64,000 nucleotides of DNA from Albula goreensis (Eukaryota; Chordata; Actinopteri; Albuliformes; Albulidae): the NCBI GenBank assembly GCA_022829145.1, contig CM040742.1, positions 15,235,131 to 15,299,130 on the forward strand, written 5' to 3'. Under the pieces are notes generated by a model. The model searched no databases. It was not told where the DNA came from and worked only from the letters and a program-made list of their open reading frames with translations. This document shows positions 9,671 through 18,400 of the stretch, piece by piece. Numbering within the stretch: the first letter of the stretch is position 1; each line of letters opens with the position of its first letter. The position numbers were made by a program, and so were the translations under genes.

Positions 9671-11857
9671 TGACAGACAGACAGACAGACAGACAGACAG
9701 AATATGTGAATTTTTCTGAGATCCATCTTAGCTGGAGTACCAGTGAGAGACAAGCTTTTCTTTGTGTTTGTGCAGAGTTGGGGTGGAACCAGGCGTGTGA
9801 CATATGGAGTCTAGGTTGTATCCTGATTGAGTATTACCTGGGCTTAACACTATTCCAGGTGAGTGCTCTGGGGGTGGGGGGGGTTTGGGAACCTTACTGC
9901 TCAAATCTTTATAATCCTTCATGTGTATGATGCACACCCTGATCAAAGGAAACTCACCTGGCTTGCATTTGTACATGTATATGATTATGGGTGCTTCCCA
10001 AAGCAGTTGGGATTTTGAGTTCACTTCTTCAAGGACAAACTCCATACTGCTGTCCTACACTGTGTAAGGTTTCTTCACAGAGATCCTTGAAAACCTTAAA
10101 TGTTTTAAATCTGAGTGTTTTATTAAGACTTATTTAATTGTGGTTGCACATGGTGTTTGAAGGTGCCCCATGTCCTGAAAATACATGTTTCTATAAATTC
10201 TCAGTTTCCTTGGTCTATAGCCATGTATCCCATATAAAAAGTAATTGATATCAGCTTATCAATTTTCGAAGCACGAAAAACCTGTCTTCAAAGATCCTAG
10301 GTTTATTTTTTAGCTCTGCGTGTGGAACTGAGCCTTTTTCCGGAGCTAGTGCTGAGCTAGTCATACATATTCTCTTTTTTCCTTTCAGGCTAATAGCATG
10401 AGTTCTTATCCAGAGCAACTTAAAAAAGCTTACATCTTTACACACAGTATCCAGCACTTGCATGCCTGGATATTTTACTGAAGATATTTTAGATGGCAGC
10501 ACCAGTGCCGTAGCTGGGAGCTGAACCTGAGTACAAGCCTTCCTCTTCCCACTGGAGCACTTAAGACTCTGATTTCCATATTTCAGACTCACGACAGCAA
10601 GGAGCACTTGGCCATGATGGAGCGAGTTCTTGGACCCATACCAACCCACCTACTGCAGAAAACCAGGTGAGTCAGCCCTGGCATGAAGCTTACTGTGGTT
10701 CTACTTTATTCTTTATTATTTTTGTCTGAATGACTACTAGTTCCACAGCCAGGTGGCATTTAATGACTTGGAACTGATCAAATGAGTCAAGAGGACAGAT
10801 ATGGTTTTTAGATGTGCAATTGTTCAACATCAGGGCAGTCAACCATGAACAAAACCAGTGTTTTTGGCAGTTTAGAGCAGGTGGCTTGATTTATTTTTGT
10901 CTTGTAAAAAAAGCTGTGAGGTTTTGCCATCCTGTCCTGTGTGCATTTGTGTGTGAGATGTGTTTATTACAGAGTTGAAATGAACCATGTTACTTCCACA
11001 GGAAGCGGCGATATGTGCATCATGAGAGACTGGACTGGGATGAGCACAGCTCTTCTGGGAGATATGTGAGGAAGCACTGCAAGCCACTCAAGGTACTTTT
11101 TTTCTTGCAGAACATTATGCACAGACTGTGCTCTCAGATACAACACCAGGACACTTAATTATGTTCCCAAGACACACACAGGAGTCTAGGACACAGGAGA
11201 CTGGAGCCACAGACAAAGCCGGAACACTGAGCTCACAATAAGCCAGGATCAATTCACAAAGCCACGAATATCAGACACACAAAGACAAAACTTGCAGGAA
11301 AAAAAAGGCAGGACTTTTTAGAAACATGTTTATTTTAACATAGATGTTGATGCTCACCTAGGCAAAACAAAAGGAACAGGTAAACGTGGTGTGAGTGTTT
11401 GTGTCTGTGTGGGGGGGGGGTGTTGTGTGGTTTGAATAACAGTTAAAAATAGTGACCCCAATACCTAGGAGTCATGGGGTTTGCTGAAATTGTCATCTTT
11501 AAATTGGCTTTGAACCAAGAAACTAGGTGAGGTTAGTTAAACCTAATCAACCTCTGTTACTGGTCACTTAATGGCTGAACAACCAGAAGGCCAGGTGTCT
11601 CTCCAGGACCAGTGTCAGGGTTGCTGGAATTAAACTGCTGTGGTGTGAGCATTGACCTCATGCAGAATCCGATATGATATTTTGAGGCTAATGGCCTCCT
11701 CTCTTTTCAGCAATACATGTCCTCAAAGAGTGTGGACCACGAGCAGCTATTCGACCTGATCCACAAGATGCTGGAGTACGACGTCTCTCAGCGGATCACT
11801 CTAGACGAAGCGCTGCGGCACCCCTTTTTCGATTCACTGAGGAAAGGGAGGAAGTGA
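4491..11857 (+). CDS. clk4: CDC-like kinase (CLK1/CLK4 type), complete, 12 coding exons
   Basis: This is a LAMMER-family dual-specificity kinase that phosphorylates SR proteins in the nucleus and so controls splice-site choice. The coding exons are 4491-4651, 6415-6661, 7414-7504, 7885-7951, 8322-8438, 8560-8726, 9159-9253, 9418-9547, 9776-9858, 10587-10666, 11002-11092 and 11711-11857. All junctions are GT-AG and keep one frame, giving 491 residues (human CLKs are 481-499). The N-terminus starts MRQSKR and is rich in R, S and H up to about residue 150, as expected of the RS-like tail. Kinase features are the glycine loop GEGAFG 174-179, ATP lysine K197 (VALK), helix C E212, catalytic HTDLKPEN with D294, metal-binding DFG at 331-333, EHH 340-342 with STRHYRAPE, and the signature [14 protein letters not shown] at 392-405. 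DFGN replaces the more usual DFGS. The start MRx[13 protein letters not shown] in exon 3 and linkage to col23a1 favour CLK1/CLK4 over CLK2/CLK3. Which teleost paralogue it is remains unsettled. Confidence 0.94.
4652..6414 (+). other. clk4: clk4 intron 2
   Basis: This is the largest clk4 intron (1.76 kb), running from GTAAAT to TTCTGCAG. Apart from a short poly(T) run near 4693-4708, nothing recognisable is present. No alternative exon or transposon was identified. Confidence 0.6.
6415..6661 (+). CDS. clk4: clk4 coding exon 2 (residues 54-136), RS-like tail
   Basis: It starts HYLETRSLN, matching HYLE-RS-N in mammalian CLK1/CLK4, and contains [10 protein letters not shown], also seen in CLK1. 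It is very rich in Arg and Ser and forms the tail that targets the kinase to SR proteins and nuclear speckles. It ends in frame after TCG. The donor is GTATGA, so reading through gives one codon and then a stop. Confidence 0.92.
6662..7413 (+). other. clk4: clk4 intron 3, with a GC-richer distal part
   Basis: This 752-bp intron has an AT-rich proximal half. From about 7240 to the acceptor at 7413 it becomes visibly GC-richer, with several CpGs, an E-box CACGTG at 7253-7258 and a C-rich run (CCCCTCCCCCC) near 7330. In mammalian CLK1/CLK4 the introns flanking the next exon are known to be retained in nuclear transcripts. Equivalent behaviour here is inferred. Confidence 0.55.
7414..7504 (+). 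CDS. clk4: clk4 coding exon 3, 91-nt exon (residues 137-167)
   Basis: It encodes [20 protein letters not shown] and the start of the kinase domain up to the split codon of Y167. The length of 91 nt equals the alternatively skipped exon 4 of mammalian CLK1/CLK4. Skipping would join TCG to ATGAGATTGTAA, that is three codons and a stop, giving a kinase-less protein of about 139 residues. Confidence 0.92.
7505..7884 (+). other. clk4: clk4 intron 4
   Basis: This 380-bp intron runs from GTATAG to CCCTTAG. The donor is weak against the consensus (GTATAG rather than GTRAGT). T-rich runs lie at 7711-7740. Nothing else was recognised. Confidence 0.6.
7885..7951 (+). CDS. clk4: clk4 coding exon 4 (residues 167-189), glycine loop
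   Basis: It encodes [21 protein letters not shown] with the complete ATP-binding glycine loop GEGAFG. It is 67 nt long and ends with a two-base split codon before GTAAGT. Confidence 0.93.
7952..8321 (+). other. clk4: clk4 intron 5
   Basis: This 370-bp AT-rich intron has a consensus donor (GTAAGT) and the acceptor CTATGCAG. No further feature was seen. Confidence 0.6.
8322..8438 (+). CDS. clk4: clk4 coding exon 5 (residues 189-228), ATP lysine and helix C
   Basis: It encodes [12 protein letters not shown] with the ATP-anchoring K197 and, fifteen residues later, the helix C glutamate E212 ([10 protein letters not shown]). It ends in TA before GTGAGT, splitting Y228. Confidence 0.92.
8560..8726 (+). 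CDS. clk4: clk4 coding exon 6 (residues 228-284), hinge
   Basis: It encodes [18 protein letters not shown] followed by [15 protein letters not shown], the hinge and helix D of CLK kinases. It ends in a one-base split codon before GTGAGT. Confidence 0.93.
8727..9158 (+). other. clk4: clk4 intron 7
   Basis: This 432-bp AT-rich intron runs from GTGAGT to TTTTGCAG. Nothing recognisable was found in it. Confidence 0.6.
9159..9253 (+). CDS. clk4: clk4 coding exon 7 (residues 284-315), catalytic loop
   Basis: It encodes [19 protein letters not shown]. The catalytic motif is HTDLKPEN with aspartate D294 and N299; the T in place of R in HRD is usual for this family. The exon ends in frame after ATG. 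Confidence 0.94.
9418..9547 (+). CDS. clk4: clk4 coding exon 8 (residues 316-359), DFG and activation segment
   Basis: It encodes [18 protein letters not shown], then EHH and [13 protein letters not shown]331 of DFG is present. The residue after DFG is Asn, whereas the human CLKs have Ser. The exon ends in a one-base split codon before GTGAGT. Confidence 0.93.
9548..9775 (+). repeat. clk4: clk4 intron 9, dominated by a (GT)45 and (ACAG)7 microsatellite
   Basis: The intron is only 228 bp. GT repeats fill 9579-9668 (about 45 units), and ACAG units fill 9673-9700. The repeat begins about 31 nt after the donor, so the transcript carries a long UG tract close to a 5' splice site. UG repeats are known binding sites for TDP-43 and CELF proteins. 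Confidence 0.9.
9776..9858 (+). CDS. clk4: clk4 coding exon 9 (residues 359-386)
   Basis: It encodes [20 protein letters not shown], the conserved LGW-Q-CD-WS-GCI stretch of the C-lobe (helices E-F region). It ends in frame at CAG before GTGAGT. Confidence 0.93.
9859..10586 (+). other. clk4: clk4 intron 10 with G-rich run and SINE fragment
   Basis: This is a 728-bp intron. A G-rich run at 9870-9889 (five G, T, eight G, TTT, GGG) starts 11 nt after the donor and fits a quadruplex pattern. A decayed minus-strand SINE occupies about 10385-10570, ending almost at the acceptor at 10586. Confidence 0.7.
10385..10570 (-). mobile_element. Decayed tRNA-derived SINE
   Basis: TTATCCAGAGCAACTTA at 10405-10421 is the reverse complement of the GTCGCTCTGGATAAA tail shared by many fish SINEs. 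GGGAGCTGAACCTGAG near 10528 matches a mutated, reversed B box (GGTTCRANNCC). The copy lies just upstream of the branch-point region of clk4 intron 10. Confidence 0.65.
10587..10666 (+). CDS. clk4: clk4 coding exon 10 (residues 387-413), LAMMER signature
   Basis: It encodes [19 protein letters not shown], containing the EHLAMMER signature that names the family. It ends AG before GTGAGT, splitting R413. Confidence 0.95.
10667..11001 (+). other. clk4: clk4 intron 11
   Basis: This 335-bp intron runs from GTGAGT to CTTCCACAG. No feature was recognised. Confidence 0.6.
11002..11092 (+). CDS. clk4: clk4 coding exon 11 (residues 413-443)
   Basis: It encodes [20 protein letters not shown] and [10 protein letters not shown], the CLK-specific insert (LDWDE-SS-GRYV). 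It ends in frame before GTACTT. Confidence 0.93.
11093..11710 (+). other. clk4: clk4 intron 12
   Basis: This 618-bp intron contains a GT-rich tract with a run of ten G at about 11411-11420. No other repeat or exon was seen. Confidence 0.6.
11711..11857 (+). CDS. clk4: clk4 last coding exon (residues 444-491 and stop)
   Basis: It encodes [20 protein letters not shown] followed by [16 protein letters not shown] and TGA at 11855-11857. This is the C-terminal end of the kinase domain with almost no tail, as in CLK1 and CLK4. Confidence 0.94.
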   Translation, partial: QYMSSKSVDHEQLFDLIHKMLEYDVSQRITLDEALRHPFFDSLRKGRK

Positions 11858-12070
11858 CTGACGTCCACCGGTCATTCCGCACACTCCACTGCCCTTCATG
11901 TGCTCTCCAGGGGAGATATCTTCAGACTGCATCAGTCCGCTTTGAGATAACTTCTGTGTTCACTGTAGTGTTTTATTTATGCTCTGTGTAGAAACATTGT
12001 TGTGTACTGTAATTCCTTCTTTGGTGTTTTTGCTTACTCTTAAAATAAATTTATTAGTACCTTTTTCAAG
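11858..12070 (+). terminator. clk4: clk4 3' UTR and poly(A) signal
   Basis: A canonical AATAAA lies at 12044-12049, about 190 nt after the stop, followed by a GT-rich element (GTGTGGGTGTTT near 12083). Cleavage is expected at about 12060-12072. Alternative downstream signals cannot be excluded. Confidence 0.75.
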
Positions 12071-14400
12071 ATCAGTGCAGATGTGTGGGTGTTTCTCATT
12101 TTTAGTTTGTATCATAGTACTTCAGTTTTTTGGTCACTTGCAGTTTTTACCAAGACTTTGTTTTGTAGATATGACTGCCACATAAGTTCAATATTGATGA
12201 AGTAGTTGCTCTTAGAAAATAATTGGATGTCATTCAGGATTTCCAACCCAGAAGGGTTTTCTGGATTGTCCTGCCTCCTGTTTCTGAATTTCTGTGTACC
12301 TTGTCCTGGAAGTGCTAGGCTTGAATTTCATATACTGATTATACTTACTGATTATTCTCAAATAATTTGTGTAAAATAATCTTCGCTTGGGTAGGAGTCA
12401 AAAAATACTTCTAAATGAAGAGAAATTCCACACAGATGAACCACCTTCATAATACCTTCTACATTTTGCACCTTTGTCAGACATGCATAGAGATTTCCTG
12501 AACTCTTGTTCCCTAGCTACATCAAACCATATCTAATTTACCATGAAGCACAAAAACATCCAATTGCTTAACTGGAAATTGATGTTGCACATCTGTACAG
12601 TAAGTGGTGTCTAGAGGTTTGCTAAAACATCTGCTGGTCTTGTGTCACTGGACATAGCTACTGAATTGTGTTACCCCTCCTCAAACTTTTCATCTCATTT
12701 TGGCACATTGGGTCGGGGACACAGACACGCTAGGTACCACGTGTCAGAGCATGAACTCACACAGATTGGTAGAAACTTCTTTTCTGCACATTGCAAGTTT
12801 TGGCAATACCAAGGCACAAGAGGGTAAATCATCGCATTTAACAAGTCAGCTGTAAATATCTTATGAATTTGATGAAAATTGGAAGGAAAACTGCCATGCA
12901 TTTAGGTAGCCCCAGGATGAGGTTGGGGAACTATTGGTTTAGTCTATCAACAAAGCAGATTTATGGGCAGGCAATAACTTGAAGCAGTCCACTGGAAGCA
13001 ACCGGTCCATATAAATTGATTCCTAGGAGATTACTTGTATATTGCAGAGTCAACAGAACAAGGACAGGAAGCAAATACTTTCTCCTCCACTTGTAGTACT
13101 CTTTTTGATACAGTGAGGGGCAGTAGAGTACTAAATAAAGTTATGCCTGTGTTCAAATGCAAGGACCTGAGTAGGATCAAATCAGTGGTTATCAGTTAAG
13201 TTATTTGAATTTCTTAAAAGACTGCTTTTAAATTCTCATTACCTGCAGCAAATATTTAGACTATGCCTATATGTCAATATAATGCAGGTTCAGTCAAACT
13301 GATTGCTGTCTGGAAGGGAGAAGCGTGTGTCATCCTGCAGGAGAAAAAGGTGAAATTACCTGCAGCTCAGTACCGTAGCTGATGATTTATTGGTTTAATA
13401 GGATTGTTAATTTAAAATTAGAATAACACTGCTGATCCATCAACCGGAAACTGAAAGGACAACTGGGTGACACCACATGAGCTCACATTCTTCACAAATC
13501 AGCTCCCCCACTGGGCTGAGAGGGAGGGAGTAGAGTGTACTTGGCTGAGTTTGTGAAACTGACTGCCTCTTGGTTACTTTTAATAAGCCATCAATAGCCC
13601 TTCTGTATTGATTTATAAACTAGTGATAATCACTATTACCTTGTTTTGTTTGTTTGTTTGTTTTTTTTTTTGGTGCTCATACAACCACATCTACTATAGG
13701 AGTCTTAAGATGAAAGTCTTTTCCCCATACTGGTCACAGGACGTGGACACACGGTTTCTCTTCTGTTTACATCCTTGTGTTTAACTATGGTAATGATGTT
13801 TACATAGGTTTGTTTACTTATCTCTCTTGAGAAGATTCCCTGATCACCTAACACATGGTAATCTGTTGACTTTGTGACCTTCCCATCAACACCCACCAGA
13901 TAAGGAGTCCATCTCTCAAGCACTGCCTCTACAGAAATGGTGGCGAAGGGACACTTCAGACTATGCTTTTATTATGTTGTTTAGCACATGGAAGGGGCTG
14001 CAGTTTTGAATCATTGTTTCACCTAAAATCACATCATGGAGTCTTTAACAGTCTGTGCTCGGAGGGTATGTTACTAAGTGGGTGGTGCTTTCTAAATGCT
14101 TAAATAGCTGGCAATTACATATTTCCTGGAGCTGTCCGTGTCTGGCTGTGATATCTCCATGTGGTAAGGATGGAGTCACAGTTCTACAGTTTTAGTATCA
14201 GACCCAATGACTCCCAAAAATTACCTTTGGTATTCCACTCTTTCTGCAAATTGCTTTCATTGGTCTCAGGAGGTCTTACACACTCGTCAATGTGTTTTAA
14301 AACGTCAAAAGATCTTGCTATTAAATCATCTCAGCCATTAAAACAAAACATAAACAGAAAACATCGTGGCTAGAAGTTAAGCTACTACTGGAGCATGATA
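12071..14400. other. Intergenic region between clk4 and col23a1
   Basis: No exon or RNA gene is recognised. A (GTTT)n/poly(T) stretch lies at about 13646-13671. Short open frames of up to 72 codons appear on both strands without family motifs. The spacing is compact (about 2.8 kb from clk4 end to col23a1 start codon). Confidence 0.6.
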
Positions 14401-14916
14401 CTGTATTGCCCAGTCGAGACATGAGGCATGATTGGATACTCAGTTCGTAGGAATAAGCTTTTGGGTGTTAAGTTTTTTCATCTCCCTCTCTCACGCCCCC
14501 CGTGTTTGCCAGGACAGGGCGGGGCGCAGCTCAGTATATGGATTGAGCGCACTTAATTGCCTGACTCCTTGCCCGATATACTTTTGTCTGTCAGCGAAAC
14601 AGTTTAAACTGAGCGCGCGAGTGCTGCTTCCACACACAACGCAGTCCATGCAACCCAGCTGGTCCGAGTTTAGCGCGCGCTGCGTGTAGCTCCATAACTG
14701 AGTGATCTGCAGATTTAAAGAGACCGATGTGCACTTCAGGTTTCACAACAGTTGAGTTCTCCAGAGGAAACGTGTAGCTGTATAGCTTAAAGCGCGTGAA
14801 AGGTTTGTTAGTGCACTATTTTATATATTTTTGAACACAAGTTTAAATAATAAAAAGGACAATTGGCAAAAACACATTTCAAGAGGGGACAATCGTGCAC
14901 TCTGTCATTCTTCAGG
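14400..14916 (+). promoter_or_regulatory. col23a1: col23a1 promoter and 5' leader region
   Basis: This block is CpG-richer than its surroundings. It contains a GC box AGGGCGGGGCGC at 14516-14527 and the CpG clusters GAGCGCGCGAG near 14611 and AGCGCGCGCTGCG near 14672. A TATA-like TTTTATATATTTTT is present at about 14818-14831, roughly 90 bp before the start codon. The real start site cannot be decided between a GC-box start near 14560-14700 and one below the TATA-like element. Confidence 0.55.
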
Positions 14917-15207
14917 ATGGATTCTACAGTGAAGTCTACATCGGAGAACAAAGCTTTGTACAGCCGAAGTGGCACCAGATCTCTGAGTTTATCTTTGGGG
15001 TCTCTGCCGACAGCCGCTTGTTTCATTCTGTCATTGAGTTCCATCGCGATTTGCTTTTTGACTAGCTTTAAAGCGTCCCAGCTGGAACACAGGGTGCACG
15101 CATTGGAGATGGAGAAAAGATCCACGCTCCATTCGTCAGCCTCGGTCCTGACTGAAGAAGGCTCTGTACCTGCGTTTCGGGATACAATTGAGAAGCTAGT
15201 CCAAGAG
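14917..15207 (+). CDS. col23a1: col23a1 exon 1 (residues 1-97)
   Basis: It covers the cytoplasmic tail, transmembrane segment and start of the extracellular stalk, ending LVQE in frame before GTAAGT. The open frame extends upstream to a TTG at 14863 but has no earlier ATG, so 14917 is the start. TTCTTCAG directly before the ATG resembles an acceptor, so an additional upstream non-coding exon is possible. Confidence 0.88.
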
Positions 15208-16265
15208 GTAAGTTAGTGTACTTTAAGCCTGGTACTTGAAGGAGAGTTTTCATTTTATGCGAAAGAAACAAAACAGGTAACTGTTTTACAGAAGTACCAA
15301 ACGTGTTTTTTCTGACTCACGCGAATCAGCATCAAACCTCATCAAACCTAAGACAATTACAATTGGCCACACGGATTTTCTGAATTTAAGAATGTTTTTA
15401 AAAAGCATTATGACAAATTTGTTCTGTGAAAGAGTAGGCCTAATCCGTTTGTGTCCGGAAAGCCGCGCATCATTCTAAACACTGGCACTTATCTGTCAGT
15501 GCCCTACAAGTGCGACACAATTTAATACAACTTCCTGTTCTCTTGAAGTAGGCTACCTCATTATGTTATTTTACCTCTTACAAAATACCTCGTTGCAATG
15601 GGTGTGTAAATGAAAATGGTCGTTAAATAAAGTTATTTCTTACGAATATTTTTGGAATTTCTACGCTAAAATAAGTAAAATGGTCAAATCGCACATTCTT
15701 GTTTGCTAGGTAAGGCATAATAACGATTACATTAAGAATGGAATATTTTTGTTCAGTTACTTCACTCATACTAAATCTTTTTTCTTTAATGTTAATTGTT
15801 TATGATCTCGTTTACAACGGATTTTGCCTCTGCATATGCGGCATCTGCTTGATAAGGCATCCGCGTGCACACCACCCTAATGTGCAAGACAAACGCTGCA
15901 AGGGAAGTGTCCTTGCTGAAAATTACAGATCGTCAACATTAAATTAGATTAATACTTAAAAGGTGTATAAAAGTCCTGTGGATGGCGAAATGAAGTGACA
16001 AGATAAAGGGCTTGATGTTGGATTACGGCTACACATTAATGCGCATCATTTGTCCTTGTATTTTCTGCGGCAAGCATTTCAAACTCTTACACACTGGCCA
16101 CATCTCTACCAAGCGCTTAAAACAATTAATGGAACAGCGGCACAGTATCAGTCATTTAACGTCAAACATGTCTAACGGTAAACCTTTTCGTGCAGAGGAT
16201 TGCCAAGGCCATACCCAAAGTGCGCGCGGCAAGGGAAGTGACAGAAGAGTGTTCCTGTCCGCCAG
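14917..16265 (+). CDS. col23a1: Collagen alpha-1(XXIII) chain, 5' end (exons 1-2 only)
   Basis: This is a type II transmembrane collagen. The exons are 14917-15207 and 16196-16265. The first 97 residues give a short cytoplasmic tail (MDSTVKSTSENKALYSRSG), a hydrophobic membrane anchor at about 30-51 (ACFILSLSSIAICFL), and a short amphipathic stretch (QLEHRVHALEMEKR). These match the layout and the pattern LQGRVAALEEE of human COL23A1. Exon 2 gives AKAIPKVRAAREVTEECSCP; compare the human KIRTAREAPSECVCPPG. Residues 107-110 (RAAR) keep the RxxR furin-like site used for ectodomain shedding, and C116-x-C118-PP starts the collagenous domain. The ATG has a good context (AGG-ATG-G). The rest of the gene lies beyond the window. 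Its position after clk4 on the same strand agrees with human 5q35. Confidence 0.9.
15208..16195 (+). other. col23a1: col23a1 intron 1
   Basis: This 988-bp intron runs from GTAAGT to TTCGTGCAG. No repeat or exon was recognised in it. Intron 1 is very large in mammals, so this one is compact. Confidence 0.6.
16196..16265 (+). CDS. col23a1: col23a1 exon 2 (residues 98-120), furin-like site and CxCPP
   Basis: It is 70 nt, in frame with exon 1, and reads RIAKAIPKVRAAREVTEECS, then CPP and the first base of the next codon before GTGAGT. The split G fits a following collagen exon that starts within the first Gly of GPPG. RAAR is the candidate proprotein convertase site. The two cysteines are expected to form interchain disulphides. 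Confidence 0.9.
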
Positions 16266-18200
16266 GTGAGTTCTGTGTCAAAAAGATTTTTTTACTGTTG
16301 TTCTCACTTTGTTGCTGTACATGACTGAATTCTGACATCGTGGATTGTATGTTTACTTACATATTTGGCACGGATTTACATCGCTGGAAGACTTATACCT
16401 AGTTTTCGCCAGTTACAGACATCTGCGTCATGCCGCAGCCAAATTTCTGTGGTCGAAAACTAAAAAAACATTATTCATCTATTGTTATATGTTATTTTAA
16501 ACAAAAGAACTAACAAAATACATGCTTGCGGTTCAACGCAGTGCCATTTTCACCAAAATCCAAACACTCAATCAAATTAGGGAGCGAATTATGTAAATGG
16601 CTCCTAATTGTGTAAACAGTCTGGAAGGTCATCTTTGATGGATTATATTTTTAAATTAGGTTTACATCTTCCTCGTCACCTCTCTGTCTTCAATAAAATG
16701 TTACACTTTGTGTGAGCTTGAGGAGGGTGTTTTTATTTGTTCTTTCATTTGTCTGAGTTTTTACCTCCAAACTAAATTGAGGAACTTTGAAGACTTGGTA
16801 GTTTTGGACTGATTGCTGGTTGTACACGTAGAAATTATCTTGTTTTGTATAATGGTTGTTTTCCAGCTTTACGTGAGGATTGCTAGATCCTAGATGCTAG
16901 AACTAGAATGCGCCTTTGGTTTTGTGCCCCCTTGTGGACACTGACAGAAATGAACTAACTGACTGATGCCGTATCCCCCGTATGCCTAGTAATTTCTTCA
17001 GAGAGAGGTGACGAGCCTGCAGCGGAGGAGTTGTGGGAGCATGCATTGTGTCAACCTGCCCTAGTTTATGTCGATATGTGCTCGTGGTAGTGGTAGACGT
17101 GATTTTAAATTATCTAACAGCAATTTGCCATTGAAACTGTGTAGTCATTTTTTCTGGAGATTAGCCTTCATAGTACTGTTTTACAGGGACTCACACAGAA
17201 AGCAATGTAGGGTTGTTCCGGAATATTCTATCTCTTATCACTGGTCTGATTGATCCTACAACTGGTTGAAGATGTCCTGTGATGGCATTTGTGTGCCTCT
17301 CATAAGTGCATCTCATCTTTGAGTAATACAGATACCGCATGGTAATCTGTGTTCATTGTTCTTTATTCCTACTGAAACTTTGTCTTTTTATTTTCATAAT
17401 TCTTCCTGAAACTATGACCCAGCGCTCATATTCCAAAAGGTTACTTTTCCTGTAAAACCATGTTAAAGGAGCTAGATTTGTAACTTGAGATAGACACTTG
17501 AAATAAAAAAATGCTTCACTAAATATCCAGTAATGTATGTATGGATAGTGCATATAGAAATGAAAACCATGTAAATTGCGATGGATAAGGGGTTCTGCTA
17601 AGTTGTGTTTTGCAACTGGTACATTATGTGTTCATGCAAGAATTCTGTAGCGCACAGTGTGGAGGACACCGCTAACAATGATGGAATGCGACTGTATATT
17701 TTTTATTGCCCTCACCCGCTGGTATGAAAGACATGTTAGTGTCATCCACAGAAAACAGCCAATGCATTGAAATAAACCAAGTAAACTCTCACATGTGGAA
17801 CTCATAAAGATATACATTTAAAGCATAGTGTTTTTTACAAGCTGTATAGCATGGTTTACTGGTGTTAATGTTTATTATTTAAGATAAGCTTACAAAAGGG
17901 AAATTTAAACCTTTGTATGTGATAGTTAAGAGAAATGAGAGGCCATAAAGTACTTTACTACACTCATGCTTGTGTACTTTGGGGTTTATTTTCTTATACA
18001 GGTCTTTTTTAAATATTGTTTCAGAAAGAATCACATCACATTGAAGAGTCACTGTAGACACTCTTTTTGCTATATGGGCACAGCTCTTACAGAAGTGGGT
18101 GGAAGCCATACACACATGATTCTTCCAATTGACACATGACACCTAATCCTCTCTTATTTCCACATTGCGGATGTATTACCTCTTACATGTTGCTTCTGCT
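16266..18200. other. Intron segment without recognised elements
   Basis: The sequence is AT-rich and holds only a CTCF-like match (16924-16937) and a CTAG-rich stretch near 16884-16908. No other structure was found. Confidence 0.55.
16924..16937 (-). promoter_or_regulatory. Candidate CTCF motif
   Basis: GTGCCCCCTTGTGG matches 13 of 14 positions of the reverse of the CTCF core consensus (CCASYAGRKGGCRS). Its function is inferred from motif similarity alone. Confidence 0.35.
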
Positions 18201-18204
18201 GTTT

Positions 18205-18400
18205 GGTGAACATTCTTGCAGGCCCCTGACTGGCCAGTAGTGGCCACTAGAGAGCACTGAGACAGATGATTTGAACTAGATTAACTCCTGTCTGTCCCCA
18301 CTGAGGCTGAGCCAATTGTTGTCTTGCCAATGCAGACCTCCAGTCACAGCCATGTTTAGTAGAGTGTGTTCCTAGTAATAAAATAATTACATCCTCATCA
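18205..18400. repeat. Dispersed repeat, family A (copy 1)
   Basis: TTGCAGGCCCCTGACTGGCC at 18219, followed by CACTAGAGAG and later TTGTCTTGCCAATG, aligns in the same order with TTGCAGGCCCCCGGCTAGCC, CACTAGAGAG and TGCCTTGCCAAAATG at 27306-27440. Two co-linear blocks at different loci indicate an interspersed repeat, probably a SINE. Confidence 0.6.

Noticed and set aside
9522..9803. Antisense His-Thr repeat open frames
   Set aside because: They are a direct consequence of the GT microsatellite.
14863..14916. N-terminal extension of col23a1
   Set aside because: The frame is open but starts at TTG. The first ATG, in good context, is at 14917.
16012..16269. 85-codon open frame overlapping col23a1 exon 2
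   Set aside because: It reads exon 2 in the wrong frame and lacks homology. The frame continuing exon 1 matches collagen XXIII.
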